Part shown: piece by piece, positions 8,640-17,902 of the stretch
Layout of the letters: each line of letters opens with the position of its first letter
Position numbering within the stretch: the first letter of the stretch is position 1
Assembly (NCBI RefSeq): GCF_004135975.1
Contig: NZ_CP026538.1
Span: 682,001 to 746,000, forward strand
Length of the DNA stretch: 64,000 bases
Source of the DNA: Solidesulfovibrio carbinolicus
Lineage (GTDB): Bacteria > Desulfobacterota > Desulfovibrionia > Desulfovibrionales > Desulfovibrionaceae
Direction: 5' to 3'
Position numbers and translations under genes: made by a program
The notes under the pieces: model-generated
Told to the model about the DNA's origin: nothing
What the model saw: the letters and a program-made list of their open reading frames with translations, nothing else
Database searches by the model: none

Positions 8640-9860
8640 ATGCGCATCGACCGCGACTGCAACGCCGACCTGCTCTTTGAACTGTGCTACGAAGCCGCCG
8701 GCCGTCGCCACACGGTCCGACAGTTCGGGCGCAAAGCCAACTTCTGGCGCGACATCTTCCCGGCCGACCTCGGCCAGCGCCTCCTGGGGCTGACAACCGG
8801 CCAGTCCGTCGAAGTCAGCCTCGTCCCCGGACGCGACCTGCCCGCCCGCGACCCGGCCAAGCTGCTGACCCTGGAGCGCCGCCGCTTCGCCCCGCGTCCG
8901 GTGGACGGCCGCCGCCTGCCCCCGGTCCCGGGCCGGTTTTATCCCCAGGGCGTGCTCGAAGGGCTGGCCGGGGTCTACCCCTCCACCCGCACCCCGTTTC
9001 GCCTGCTCGCCGACGACGGGGCGTCCCTGGTCTGCGACTGCAACCACCCCCTGGCCGGCATCGAGGCGCAGCTAACGGCCACGGTCCTGGACGTGCGCGA
9101 AAAGCTCTGCGAAACCGGCGGCTCGCTGCATGTCTGGCTGGAAGAACTCCTCGACGGCCCGGGCATCGAAATGGGCCTCACCGGACAGGCCGTGCGGTTT
9201 GTCGCCGAGCCCGGCGATCTGTCGCGGCCCGACGAAGGGGCGGACACGGCCTTTTACGCCGCCCCGCGCCTGGTTCCCCATATCGACGCCAAGGCCCGGG
9301 AACGCCTGGCCGCCCTCTACGCCACGCGCCTTTCGCCCGGCGCCGCGGTCCTGGACCTCATGGCCTCCCATCTCTCCCATCTGCCGCCGGAGTTTCCCCT
9401 GGGGCCGGTCACCGGTCTTGGGCTCAACGCCGGGGAACTCGCCGCCAACCCGGCCCTGGCCGAACGGGTCGTGGCCGACCTCAACGCCGACCCGACCCTG
9501 CCGTTTCCCGACGCCGCCTTCACGGCCGTCATCTGCGCCATGTCCGTGGAATATCTCGCCGCCCCGGCCGCCGTATTGGCCGAGACGGCCCGGGTGCTGG
9601 CCCCGGGGGGCGTGCTCGCCATCAGCTTCTCCAACCGCTGGTTCCCCCAAAAGGCCGTGCGGCTGTGGAGCGAACTCCACGAATTCGAGCGCCTGGGCTT
9701 CGTGGCCGGGCTGCTCGAAGCCACGCCGGGCTTCGGCGAGATCGAAACCCTGGCCGAACGCGGCTGGCCCCGCCCGGCCGACGCCCGGGACCGGTTCTGG
9801 CCGCTGCACCAGCAAAGCGACCCGCTCTACGCCGTCACGGCCCGGCGCGTCGCGCCTTAG
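8640..9860 (+). CDS. FKBP/SlyD-like domain fused to a methyltransferase-like domain
   Basis: 406 residues behind AAGGAGAA. The first ~180 residues carry the FKBP-type signature: LTTGQSVEVSLVPG, FYPQG, then CDCNHPLAG followed by ATVLDVR, which matches the NHPLAG hallmark of SlyD-like prolyl isomerases. Residues about 220-400 resemble a class I methyltransferase: VLDLMASH, LNADPTLPFPDAAFTAVICAMSVEYL, ARVLAPGG and SFSNRWFP. Motif I lacks the usual GxGxG, so SAM binding is not certain. The pairing could couple folding of a substrate with its modification; that is inference. Confidence 0.85.
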   Translation: MRIDRDCNADLLFELCYEAAGRRHTVRQFGRKANFWRDIFPADLGQRLLGLTTGQSVEVSLVPGRDLPARDPAKLLTLERRRFAPRPVDGRRLPPVPGRFYPQGVLEGLAGVYPSTRTPFRLLADDGASLVCDCNHPLAGIEAQLTATVLDVREKLCETGGSLHVWLEELLDGPGIEMGLTGQAVRFVAEPGDLSRPDEGADTAFYAAPRLVPHIDAKARERLAALYATRLSPGAAVLDLMASHLSHLPPEFPLGPVTGLGLNAGELAANPALAERVVADLNADPTLPFPDAAFTAVICAMSVEYLAAPAAVLAETARVLAPGGVLAISFSNRWFPQKAVRLWSELHEFERLGFVAGLLEATPGFGEIETLAERGWPRPADARDRFWPLHQQSDPLYAVTARRVAP

Positions 9861-9880
9861 AGGCGTGCGCGGGAAGGGAC

Positions 9881-9912
9881 ATGCCTCCGGCCGCTGGAGG
9901 CCTCTTCCTCCC
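9881..9912 (-). repeat. Dispersed 3' palindromic repeat, copy 3 (short)
   Basis: Carries only the GCCTCCGGCCGCTGGAGGC-type stem and CTCTTCCTC edge of the family. On the minus strand it lies about 30 bases past the stop of the glycoside hydrolase gene at 9940. Confidence 0.5.
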
Positions 9913-9939
9913 CGTCAAACCCCGTACCAAAGCTCCCCG

Positions 9940-11481
9940 CTACGACACCGGCACCGTCAAAATCGTCAACGACACCGCCGGCAGGGCCACGGTCACTTCG
10001 TTGCCGGCCACGGGCGCGGCGTTGCGCCAGACCAGGCGCGGCGCTTTGTCGTCCGGCCCTGCGCCGCTCCACACGGCGTGGGCGGCGGCCTTGCCGGGCT
10101 TGGCTCCGGCGACGCGCACGGCGACGGTTCGGGCCGTGTCTTTATTGATAAGAAAGACGGAGAGGGTCTTGCGTTTGTCGTCGCGGGTGGCAAAGGCCCG
10201 AACGCCCGGGGCGTCGGTTGCGGCCACGACGCGGGTTCCCAGACGCTCGGCCAGGAGCTTGAGGGCCGTGCCGGTGGGCAGGGGGTTGTTGCGGCTGTCC
10301 AGGGCGTCCCAGAGTTCGGGGGCTTGATTGTTGTTCAGCCAGCGGGTGGCCCATATCTGGGCGGTGACGACCCGGGGGTCGCTGAGGGCCTGGGCCAGCA
10401 TGTCGGTGAGCACCAGGGCGTGGCCGAGGGTATTTTCATGCTTCCAGCCGAGGTTTTGCGGGTGGCCGGACCAGTCGGCGGAGTTGATTTCGGTGAGCAG
10501 GTAGCGCAGCCGGTTGGCCAGTCCGGGCGGCCCCCAGGCCCGGGCGGCCTTGTCGATTTCCCCCACTCCCAGCATGGGCGCGGCCTGGGTGCGGTAGGGA
10601 TCGTAGCCGCCCCATTCGTAGCAGGGGTATTCGTGAACCGAGACGAAGTCGATATTCTGGCCGGCCTGAGCAAAAACGGCCTGCCACCAGACGGTGGGGT
10701 CGCCCATCATGTTGTCCAGGCTGCCGACGTCGTTTGCCCCCACCGGACCGTTGGCCCCGATGAGAATGGAGGGATCGACGCCCTTCATGGCGGCGGCGAA
10801 CAGGTTGAGGTTCCGGGCGTAGTCCTTGGCCCGCGAACCGCCGTCATAGACGTAGAAATAGGACTCATTGCCGATTTCGAAATATTTGACGCCGTAGCCG
10901 CGCTCGATGTTGGCGTAACGCACCAGCGACACGGCGTTTTGCAGCAGCGTGGCCATGTCCGGGGCCACGGAGCCGGGCGCGGGGGGCTTGTACATGGCGT
11001 CGTGGGGGATGACCACCACGGGTTCGGCTCCGGTCTGGCGGCAAAGGGCCATGAAGGCGTCGAAATCCAGCGGCGTGGTGGTAAAGCGATGCTCGGCCAG
11101 GTTGTAGACGCGGCGGTCGCTGGCCGGCCATTCGTCGGGCCCCAGGCGGGCCAGGGTCGGGTGGGGTTTGCGGTAGGGCGGCGCGGCCCAAAGGGTGACG
11201 TCGGACTTGGCTCCGCCGGGGTAGCGCAGGGAGCCCACGCCGAGATCGGCCAGGGCCTTGGCCAAGGGCCGCGCGCCCTGGGGGCGGTTGGCGTCGTGGT
11301 CGATGAAATAGTCGAGATTGATGCCCAGCAGGCGGCGGTCGGTTGTGCGCAGGGTCTGGTCGGCGGCCACGGTGACGGTCTCGGCCGGAGCCGGCAGGTC
11401 GGCGGCCGGCGTCGGAACCGGGGCGAAAAGGAGCAGGGTCAGGAGCGCAAAGGCGGCAAGGGAAGGCGGGAAACAGGACAT
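9940..11481 (-). CDS. Exported clan GH-A-like glycoside hydrolase
   Basis: 513 residues starting at the ATG at 11481, with a GGAGG 12 bases upstream. A signal peptide (LAAFALLTLLLFAPVPTPAA) targets export. The body is a TIM-barrel hydrolase: VKYFEIGNESY supplies the Asn-Glu acid/base pair near residue 204 and LLTEINSADW the likely nucleophile near 331. A C-terminal beta domain (VFLINKDTARTVAVRV) resembles alpha-L-arabinofuranosidase-like enzymes (GH51/GH39 kin). Substrate unassigned; a role in exopolysaccharide trimming is inference. Confidence 0.8.
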   Translation of the reverse strand: MSCFPPSLAAFALLTLLLFAPVPTPAADLPAPAETVTVAADQTLRTTDRRLLGINLDYFIDHDANRPQGARPLAKALADLGVGSLRYPGGAKSDVTLWAAPPYRKPHPTLARLGPDEWPASDRRVYNLAEHRFTTTPLDFDAFMALCRQTGAEPVVVIPHDAMYKPPAPGSVAPDMATLLQNAVSLVRYANIERGYGVKYFEIGNESYFYVYDGGSRAKDYARNLNLFAAAMKGVDPSILIGANGPVGANDVGSLDNMMGDPTVWWQAVFAQAGQNIDFVSVHEYPCYEWGGYDPYRTQAAPMLGVGEIDKAARAWGPPGLANRLRYLLTEINSADWSGHPQNLGWKHENTLGHALVLTDMLAQALSDPRVVTAQIWATRWLNNNQAPELWDALDSRNNPLPTGTALKLLAERLGTRVVAATDAPGVRAFATRDDKRKTLSVFLINKDTARTVAVRVAGAKPGKAAAHAVWSGAGPDDKAPRLVWRNAAPVAGNEVTVALPAVSLTILTVPVS

Positions 11482-11788
11482 AGGGACGGGCAACCTCCGG
11501 GGGGCGACGCCGGGGTAGCCCGCAACGCGGCCCGAGGCAAGAGGCTTGGCGCGACATTTTTGTGACGCTCCAAGCCATGTAACCAAAAGCCTTCGCCAAC
11601 GACGCCTAGCGGTGTAACCGAAGACGGCCGGCGGCGACTGCACGGAAGCCGGACCCGGGAAACAGCGCCGCCAGCCCTTGCAAGGCCAGCGGCATGATAG
11701 TATTGCAGGCCTCGCGGCGTACCGGCCTGTCCCGGCCGCAGCCGCATCCCCGGACAACATGGTCCCAAGCGGACCTGGAGGAAACCTT
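11482..11788. other. Divergent intergenic region
   Basis: 307 bases between the minus-strand hydrolase and the plus-strand FG-GAP gene, with no gene I can support. It should hold both promoters. A weak candidate for the plus strand is TTGCAA at 11678-11683 with TATTGC at 11701-11706 (17-base spacing). Confidence 0.4.
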
Positions 11789-13456
11789 ATGACGCTTTTT
11801 CGTCGCCTTGTCCTGCTGGTCGCGGCCTTGACGTGCCTGTCGGCGACTGCCCTGGCCGCTGAGGTCAAGACCTTTGCCGTGGCTCCGTTTACGGTGCACG
11901 GCCCCGAGAAGTACCAGTATCTGAGCCAGGGCGTGCAGAGCATGCTCGAATCCCGGATGAACTGGCCGGGCCATCTGGCCCCCATGGACAAGGCCAAGGC
12001 CGGCGCCAAGCTGGCCAAGGCTCCGGCCTCGGAGGCCGAGGCGAAAAAGACCGCCGCCGAACTCGGCGTGGACTTTCTGGCTTACGGCTCGGTGACCATC
12101 TCCGGCGAACAGGCCAGCGTGGACATCATGGTGGTGGGGCGCGACGGCAAGAAATGGCCCAAGTCCCTGTCCGCCAAGATCGCCGACCTGATCCCGGCCA
12201 TGGAGCGCACGGCCCAAGCGCTCAACAACGAGATTTTCCAGCGCCCGTCCCAGGCCGCCTCCGGCTCCCAGGGCGGCGCGCCAGGCAGCCAGCTCAACTC
12301 GGACTTCGTGGTCAACCAGACCGGGGCCGACGGCCAGAAGGCCTATCTCAACCCGAGCTTCCGCTACGCCGGCCCCACCGAAACCGCCGGCGTGTGGCGC
12401 AGCCAGTCCATGCCGCTGGTCTCGCGCGGCATCGCCATCGCCGACTTCAACGGCGACGGGCAGCAGGAAGTGGCCATCCTGGCCCAGAATTCCGTGGAGG
12501 TCTTCAACTACAAAGACCGCCAGCTCATGCCCATCGCCAAGTACGCGACCTCGCCGAACCTCAATCTGCTCAACGTCAGCGCCATGGACATCAATGGCGA
12601 CGGCAAGGCCGAGATCATCGTCTCCACCAGCTACTTCAAGGAACCGCGCTCGTTTATCCTGTCCTTGGAAGGCAACAAGCTGACGGAACTCTACAAAGAC
12701 ATCAAACTCTACCTCAACGTGGCCGCCGTGGCCCCGGACTTCAACCGCCAGCTCGTGGGCTCCAAGGGCGAAACCAAGGAACTGTTCGTTCCCGGCGTGC
12801 ATAACGTCATCTTCGCCGGCGGCCAGCCCCAGCTGTCCACCCGCCTGCCCCTGCCCACCAAGGCCAACCCCTTCAACTTCGCCTATCTGCCGGAAAAAAG
12901 CGGCTACAAGGTCCTCATCAACGACGACCAGGACCGCATCGTGGTCTACACGGCCAAGGGCGAACGCATCGCCGCCACCGAGGAGCAGTACTGCGGCTCG
13001 GCCATCGGGCTGGAATACGACCCGCTCATGGCGCCCATGGAAAAGCCCAAGACCGACCACCTCTGGACCTACTACTACATCCCGCTGCCCATGATCGTGG
13101 CCAACCTCGACAAGGACGACCGCTACGAAGTGCTGGTCAGCAAGAACATCTCCCTGGCCGCCCAGTTCTTCGAGACCTTCCGCACCTTCTCCCAGGGCGA
13201 AATCCACGCCCTGTACTGGGACGGCGTGGGCATGAACCTGCTGTGGAAGACCCGCCGCATCAAGGGCACGGTCACGGGCTACGCCCTGGCCGACATCGAC
13301 AACGACGGCCAGAAGGAAATGGTGGTGTGCCTCAACACCTGGCCGGGCGCGGCCGGCGTCTACGCCCGTCGCACCATCGTGCTGGCCTACAAGCTCGACG
13401 CCTCGGGCATGAGCCAGCCGGGTGAGTTCGGCATCGACAAGGAAGCCGGCGAATAG
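11789..13456 (+). CDS. Exported FG-GAP/VCBS repeat protein
   Basis: 555 residues, start chosen at the ATG behind TGGAGGAAACC. After a signal peptide (LVLLVAALTCLSATALAA), residues 25-140 form an alpha/beta domain (FAVAPFTVHG, AELGVDFLAYGSVT) resembling outer-membrane CsgG/TolB-N-like folds. The remainder holds FG-GAP blades with Ca-binding loops: DFNGDGQQEV, DINGDGKAEI, NLDKDDRYEV and DIDNDGQKEM. A periplasmic or surface beta-propeller is likely. A strong terminator separates it from the liv genes. Confidence 0.85.
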   Translation: MTLFRRLVLLVAALTCLSATALAAEVKTFAVAPFTVHGPEKYQYLSQGVQSMLESRMNWPGHLAPMDKAKAGAKLAKAPASEAEAKKTAAELGVDFLAYGSVTISGEQASVDIMVVGRDGKKWPKSLSAKIADLIPAMERTAQALNNEIFQRPSQAASGSQGGAPGSQLNSDFVVNQTGADGQKAYLNPSFRYAGPTETAGVWRSQSMPLVSRGIAIADFNGDGQQEVAILAQNSVEVFNYKDRQLMPIAKYATSPNLNLLNVSAMDINGDGKAEIIVSTSYFKEPRSFILSLEGNKLTELYKDIKLYLNVAAVAPDFNRQLVGSKGETKELFVPGVHNVIFAGGQPQLSTRLPLPTKANPFNFAYLPEKSGYKVLINDDQDRIVVYTAKGERIAATEEQYCGSAIGLEYDPLMAPMEKPKTDHLWTYYYIPLPMIVANLDKDDRYEVLVSKNISLAAQFFETFRTFSQGEIHALYWDGVGMNLLWKTRRIKGTVTGYALADIDNDGQKEMVVCLNTWPGAAGVYARRTIVLAYKLDASGMSQPGEFGIDKEAGE

Positions 13457-13477
13457 CCCTATCCACTTGACGTCACG

Positions 13478-13518
13478 ACGGGGGAACCGCATTGTGCGGC
13501 GGTTCCCCCGTTTTTTTT
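13478..13518 (+). terminator. Intrinsic terminator after the FG-GAP gene
   Basis: ACGGGGGAACCGC (13478-13490) pairs with GCGGTTCCCCCGT (13499-13511), followed by eight T's. The apparent TTG start at 13492 for livH lies in the loop and is therefore unlikely. Confidence 0.9.
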
Positions 13519-13545
13519 CGTCCACCCCTGGTTTTCGAGGTTGCC

Positions 13546-14412
13546 TTGCTCGCCTTGTATCTGGCCCAGATCGTCAATTCGGGACTGGCCCTGGGGGCCG
13601 TCTACGGCGTCATGGCCCTGGGCTTTTCGCTGATCTTTTCGGCCAGCCGGCTGATCAACTTCGCCCAGGGAGAGCTTTTGCTCCTGGGCGGATTGACCAT
13701 CATGAGCCTGGCCGGCGTCATGCAGCTGCCTCCGGCCGCCGCCCTCCTGGCCGCCGCCGTGGCCGGCTTTCTCCTGGGACGCACGCTTTTCTCCACCACC
13801 CTGGGGCTGACCCTGGGGGCCACGCCCCTGCGCCAACTCATGCTCACCGTGGCGGCAAGCCTCGTCTTCCAGGGCGTGGCCATCCTGTGCTGGGGCAAAA
13901 ATCCCCTCATGCCGCCGCGCCTGCTGCCTCTGCCCGACCTGCGGCTGGGCCTGTTTTTTCTCGGCCGCGACACTGTCACCGCCCTGACCCTGGCCGTGGC
14001 CGCCGTGATCGTGCTGGGGCTGTTTCTGGGCCGCACGCGCCTGGGCCGGGCGCTTCGGGCCACTTCCCAAAGCGCCGTGGCCGCCAGGCTCCAAGGCGTG
14101 GACACGGTCTTTTGCCATGCCCTGTCCTTTGCCCTGGCCGGAGCGTTGGCCTCCCTGGCCGCCCTGGCCGTGGGGCCCCAGACCGGGCTGCGCTACGACA
14201 TGGGCCTGGGGCTTGGCCTCAAGGGCTTCGCCGCGGCCACCATCGGCGGCTACACCTCCCTGGGCCGGGTGTTTGCCGGCGGCATTGCCCTGGGGTTGGC
14301 CGAGGCGGCCATGGTGCTGACCGTCTCGGGCGAATTCAAGGAAACCGCCATTTACGTGCTTATCACCATCCTCCTCGTGGCCGCGCCGCGAGAACACGAC
14401 GAACGCCCCTGA
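13546..14412 (+). CDS. livH: Branched-chain amino acid ABC transporter permease LivH
   Basis: About 288 residues; start set at the TTG at 13546 after CGAGG, because the frame upstream passes through the terminator. It shows LivH features: a first span with NSGLALGAVYGVMALGFSLIFSASRLINFAQGE, eight or so membrane segments, and the EAA-like region GLGLGLKGFAAATIGGYTSLGRV. It forms the inner-membrane channel with LivM. The LivM start follows four bases after the stop. LivG and LivF ATPases are absent on both sides, so they must be encoded elsewhere. Confidence 0.88.
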   Translation: MLALYLAQIVNSGLALGAVYGVMALGFSLIFSASRLINFAQGELLLLGGLTIMSLAGVMQLPPAAALLAAAVAGFLLGRTLFSTTLGLTLGATPLRQLMLTVAASLVFQGVAILCWGKNPLMPPRLLPLPDLRLGLFFLGRDTVTALTLAVAAVIVLGLFLGRTRLGRALRATSQSAVAARLQGVDTVFCHALSFALAGALASLAALAVGPQTGLRYDMGLGLGLKGFAAATIGGYTSLGRVFAGGIALGLAEAAMVLTVSGEFKETAIYVLITILLVAAPREHDERP

Positions 14413-14416
14413 CGCC

Positions 14417-15322
14417 ATGACCGTGCCCAGAAATCTCTCCCTTGGCCTGTTTTTCGCCGCCCTGGCCGTGGTCGGCCTGGTCACGCCCGGGTTCCAGCTC
14501 CTGGCCGTCAACCAGCACCTGTTTTTGGCGGTCAACGTCCTGGCGCTCAATTTCTGCCTGGGTCTTGGCGGCCAGATCTCCCTGGCCCAGGCCGCCTTCG
14601 CCGGCCTGGGGGCGTTCGGCTCGGTGCTGCTCCACGACCGCTTCCCCGAGGCGACCCTGGTTATCGTCCCGGCCGTGGTGCTGGGCACGGGCCTTTTGGC
14701 CGCCATGTTAAGCCGCCCCATGGAACGCCTGGGCGAAGGCTTCCTGGCCATGGCCACCTTGTGCGTGTCCCTGGTTTTCACCAACCTCGTGCTGACCCTG
14801 GAAAGCGTTACCGGCGGTTCGGCCGGCCACATGGCCAACGCCCGTCTGACCCTGCCGCTTTTGGGCGCTCTTTCCGGCGACCAGGCCACGTTTTTTTGCT
14901 TCGCCGGCCTGCTGGCCCTGGGTTCCTACGTCTTCCTGACCCTGCGCGACAGCCGGCTCGGCCGGGCCCTGGCCGCCTGCCGGGGCGATGCCCAGGCGGC
15001 GTCAAGCCTGGGCGTGGACCGCTCGGCCGTGCGCTCCCTGTCATTCGGCCTGGGGGGAGGGCTGTCGGCCGCCGCCGGGGTGATCCACGGCCACTACACC
15101 GGCTTTATCAGCCCCGAGCAGTACCATCTGGAACTCTCGCTCAAGGCCTTGCTGTTTCTCGTCATCGGCGGCCCGGGCAATCTCCTGCGGCCCATCCTGG
15201 CCGCCCTGGTCCTGGAGACAGCCATGAGCTGGCTGTCGGTCCTGGGCGACGCCCGCACCCTGGTCAACGGGCTGCTTTTGGGCGCGGCGCTGCTCGCCGG
15301 CTACTGGCGCGCCTCGCGCTAA
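14417..15322 (+). CDS. livM: Branched-chain amino acid ABC transporter permease LivM
   Basis: 301 residues, polytopic. The signature LALNFCLGLGGQISLAQAAFAGLGAFG near the N-terminus and the cytoplasmic loop SRLGRALAACRGDAQAASSLGVDRSAVRSLSF, which docks the ATPase, identify LivM. Starts four bases after livH, so the two are translationally linked. The binding protein gene follows 127 bases on. Confidence 0.93.
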   Translation: MTVPRNLSLGLFFAALAVVGLVTPGFQLLAVNQHLFLAVNVLALNFCLGLGGQISLAQAAFAGLGAFGSVLLHDRFPEATLVIVPAVVLGTGLLAAMLSRPMERLGEGFLAMATLCVSLVFTNLVLTLESVTGGSAGHMANARLTLPLLGALSGDQATFFCFAGLLALGSYVFLTLRDSRLGRALAACRGDAQAASSLGVDRSAVRSLSFGLGGGLSAAAGVIHGHYTGFISPEQYHLELSLKALLFLVIGGPGNLLRPILAALVLETAMSWLSVLGDARTLVNGLLLGAALLAGYWRASR

Positions 15323-15449
15323 GTTTTTTCGCCCCCCCCCACAGGGCCGCCGGCCCAGACCTTGCCGAAAAATCATTTACAACAGCCCCCGATGCGGTAA
15401 AAATTCCCTGCCGCTCTCGACCAGACCAGACCGCACCGGAGGCTTCCCC

Positions 15450-16619
15450 ATGGCCAAATTTCTCCTGCTCGTCGCTGCCCTGCTCCTTTGCCCGGCGGCC
15501 GTCCACGCCGCCGCGCCCGCCGGCGAACCCATCGTTGTCGGCGGACTTTTCGCCCAATCCGGGCCGGCCGCCGTGGTCGGCACCCCGAGCAAGCTCGTGG
15601 CCGAAATGACCGTCAAACAGATCAACGACATGGGCGGCATCCTCGGCCGGCCCGTGAAGCTCGTCGCCTACGACACCGAATCCTCCCCGGACGTGGCCCT
15701 GCGCCAGGCCCGCCAACTCGTCGAGGGCGACAAGGTGCTGGCCATCATCGGCCCCACCTCCACGGGCGAAGGCTTGGCCGTCAAAAAGTACACCGAGGAA
15801 AAGCACGTCCCGGTCATCATGACCGTGGGCGGCGACGCCGTGGTGGCCGGCGGCAAGTTCGGCCCCTACGACTGGACCTTCAAGGCTCCCCAGCGCACGG
15901 CCACGGCCGTGGCCAAAATTTATGACTACCTCAAGGGCAAGAACATCTCGAAAATCGCGGTGTTAAGCTCCAAGGACGCCTTCGGCCAGGACGGCCTGAC
16001 GGAACTCAAGGACAACGCCGCCAAATACGGCATCGAGATCATCGCCGAGGAAACCTTCGATCCCAAGGGCACGGATTTCTCGGCCCAGGCCTTCAAGCTG
16101 CAAGCCGCCAAGCCGCAAGCCGCCGTGGTCTGGACCATCGGACCGGCGGGGTCGATTGCCGCCAAGAACTTCGCCGCCCTGCCTGGCGAACGGCCGCTTC
16201 TGGTGCAGTGCCACGGCCAGCCCGGCCCCACCTACCTGGAACTGGCCGGCGAGGCCGCCGGCGGCACGGTCATGCCCGGCACCAAGCTCATGGCCCCGGA
16301 ATCCCTGCCCGACGAAGACCCGCAGAAAATCGTCATCGAGGCCTTCATCAAGGCCTACAAGGATAACGGCATCCAGGAGAAGTTCCCGCTCAACACCCAC
16401 TCGGGCTACGCCTACGACGCCCTGACCCTGCTGCGGGCCGGCCTGGAAAAGGCCGGCAAGGCCGAGCCCGAGGCGCTGCGGGCGGCCCTGGAAAAGCTTG
16501 AGCGCGTGGTCGGCGTCTCCGGCGTCTACACCATGTCCTCCCAGGACCATAACGGCCTGGGGCCGGACTCCATGGTCATGCTCATCGTGGACAGCAACCG
16601 CTACAAGCTTGCGCCTTAG
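15450..16619 (+). CDS. Branched-chain amino acid ABC transporter substrate-binding protein
   Basis: 389 residues with a signal peptide (FLLLVAALLLCPAAVHA) and the Leu/Ile/Val-binding fold: IVVGGLFAQSGPAAVVG, INDMGGILGRPVKLV, AIIGPTSTGEGLAV and VVWTIGPAGSIAAKNF. It captures ligand in the periplasm and delivers it to LivHM. Ligand identity (branched-chain amino acid, amide or aromatic acid) cannot be told from sequence alone. A long perfect hairpin follows the gene. Confidence 0.9.
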   Translation: MAKFLLLVAALLLCPAAVHAAAPAGEPIVVGGLFAQSGPAAVVGTPSKLVAEMTVKQINDMGGILGRPVKLVAYDTESSPDVALRQARQLVEGDKVLAIIGPTSTGEGLAVKKYTEEKHVPVIMTVGGDAVVAGGKFGPYDWTFKAPQRTATAVAKIYDYLKGKNISKIAVLSSKDAFGQDGLTELKDNAAKYGIEIIAEETFDPKGTDFSAQAFKLQAAKPQAAVVWTIGPAGSIAAKNFAALPGERPLLVQCHGQPGPTYLELAGEAAGGTVMPGTKLMAPESLPDEDPQKIVIEAFIKAYKDNGIQEKFPLNTHSGYAYDALTLLRAGLEKAGKAEPEALRAALEKLERVVGVSGVYTMSSQDHNGLGPDSMVMLIVDSNRYKLAP

Positions 16620-16649
16620 GGATAAGAGCAGAAGACGAAGAGTGAAGAT

Positions 16650-16689
16650 GCGAGAGGAACCCCTTTTTGAAAAAAGGGGTTCCTCTCGC
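16650..16689 (+). terminator. 19-bp perfect hairpin after the livHMJ genes
   Basis: The arms 16650-16668 and 16671-16689 are perfect inverted repeats (core GAGGAACCCC with TTTTT/AAAAA at the tip) around a two-base loop. The sequence after it (CTCTCCTCCCTAAAAACTTTCC) looks like part of the same repeat. Likely a terminator or 3' mRNA-stabilising structure. Confidence 0.75.
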
Positions 16690-16772
16690 GCTCTCCTCCC
16701 TAAAAACTTTCCAAGGGGGAGATGCGTTAAGCCGGAAGGATTGCGCCGTGGTCGTGTCGGCGGCGCGCTTGC

Positions 16773-17792
16773 ATGAAAACACCCGTCCAGCACATCACCG
16801 TCACCGCCGCCGAGGCCGGCCAGAAGCTGCTCCAGTATCTGGCCCGGCGTCTTGGTCCTGGCCTGCCCCTGGCCGCGCTCCAGAAATGCATCCGCACCGG
16901 ACAGGTGCGCCTGGACGGCAAACGCTGCAAACCCTTTGACCGGGTGGCCGAGGGGCAGATCGTGCGTGTGCCGCCCTTCGAGCTGGACGAGGCCGCCCCG
17001 GCCGTCGGCGCTCTGGGCGCGCCCAAGCTGGCCACCGTGCCGACCGGCCGGCCAAAGCCCGGACCCGGGCCGGCCAAGACGTCCCCGCCGACAGACCGCC
17101 GGACCGCCGGCCGCGCCATGCCGGCCCTCGAAATCCTGCACGAAGACGACGAACTGCTCGTGGTCGTCAAGCCGGCCGGCCTGCCCGTGCATCCCGGCTC
17201 GGGGCACACCTTCGCCCTGACCACCCTGCTTCACGCCCACGCCCCGGATGCGCCGTTTAAGCCCACGCCGGCCCATCGTCTGGACCGCGACACCACCGGG
17301 CTGCTGCTTGTCGCCAAATCCTACCGCCGGCTGCGCGCCCTGCACGAGGCCATGCAGGACGGCACCCTGCGCAAGGACTATTTCGCCTGGGTCTGGGGCA
17401 AGTGGCTACTTGGCGAGGAAAACGAGTGGGTGACCATGCGCGACGCCCTGGCCAAGTCGGGCGGGCCGGGCCGGGAGCGCGTCACGGCCGGGGAGGACGG
17501 CAAGGAGGCAGTGGCCAAGGTGCGGCTGATCAGCCGCGCGCCCACGGCAAGCCTCGTCGAAGTGCGGCTGGAGACCGGGCGCACCCATCAGATTCGCGCC
17601 CAGCTGGCCTCCCGGGGCTATCCCCTTGTCGGCGACGCCAAGTACGGCGGCGGTCCCACGCCGCTGCGGCTCCACGCCTGGCGGATCATCCTGCCCGGGG
17701 AAGCGTACTGCGTGCCGCCGGACTGGGAAGCGCCCTGGACGGTCCAACGCCCGCGCCGCGCCGCCTCTCTGGCCGAGTGCGGCGACGACTGA
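16773..17792 (+). CDS. RluC/RluD-family pseudouridine synthase
   Basis: 339 residues. An S4 RNA-binding domain occupies about 10-75 (LLQYLARRLG, RTGQVRLDGKRCKPF). The catalytic domain from about 120 contains HRLDRDTTGLLL with the nucleophilic Asp171, and GRTHQIRAQLASRGYPLVGDAKYGG. It isomerises uridines in 23S rRNA. The 45-residue Pro/Gly-rich linker between the domains is longer than usual. Which position it modifies cannot be told from sequence alone. Confidence 0.93.
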   Translation: MKTPVQHITVTAAEAGQKLLQYLARRLGPGLPLAALQKCIRTGQVRLDGKRCKPFDRVAEGQIVRVPPFELDEAAPAVGALGAPKLATVPTGRPKPGPGPAKTSPPTDRRTAGRAMPALEILHEDDELLVVVKPAGLPVHPGSGHTFALTTLLHAHAPDAPFKPTPAHRLDRDTTGLLLVAKSYRRLRALHEAMQDGTLRKDYFAWVWGKWLLGEENEWVTMRDALAKSGGPGRERVTAGEDGKEAVAKVRLISRAPTASLVEVRLETGRTHQIRAQLASRGYPLVGDAKYGGGPTPLRLHAWRIILPGEAYCVPPDWEAPWTVQRPRRAASLAECGDD

Positions 17793-17902
17793 CGGCTGCG
17801 CCGAGCGGCCACGGCCGCCGGCATTTCACAAAGTTACAGCGCGGCTAGGCACGCCCGCCGTCTTTCCTGACTCAATCCCGGGACGACTCCCCAGCGACGT
17901 AA

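Noticed and set aside
13492-13545. TTG start for livH at 13492
   Set aside because: It lies in the loop of the terminator at 13478-13518, and the encoded residues do not resemble LivH.
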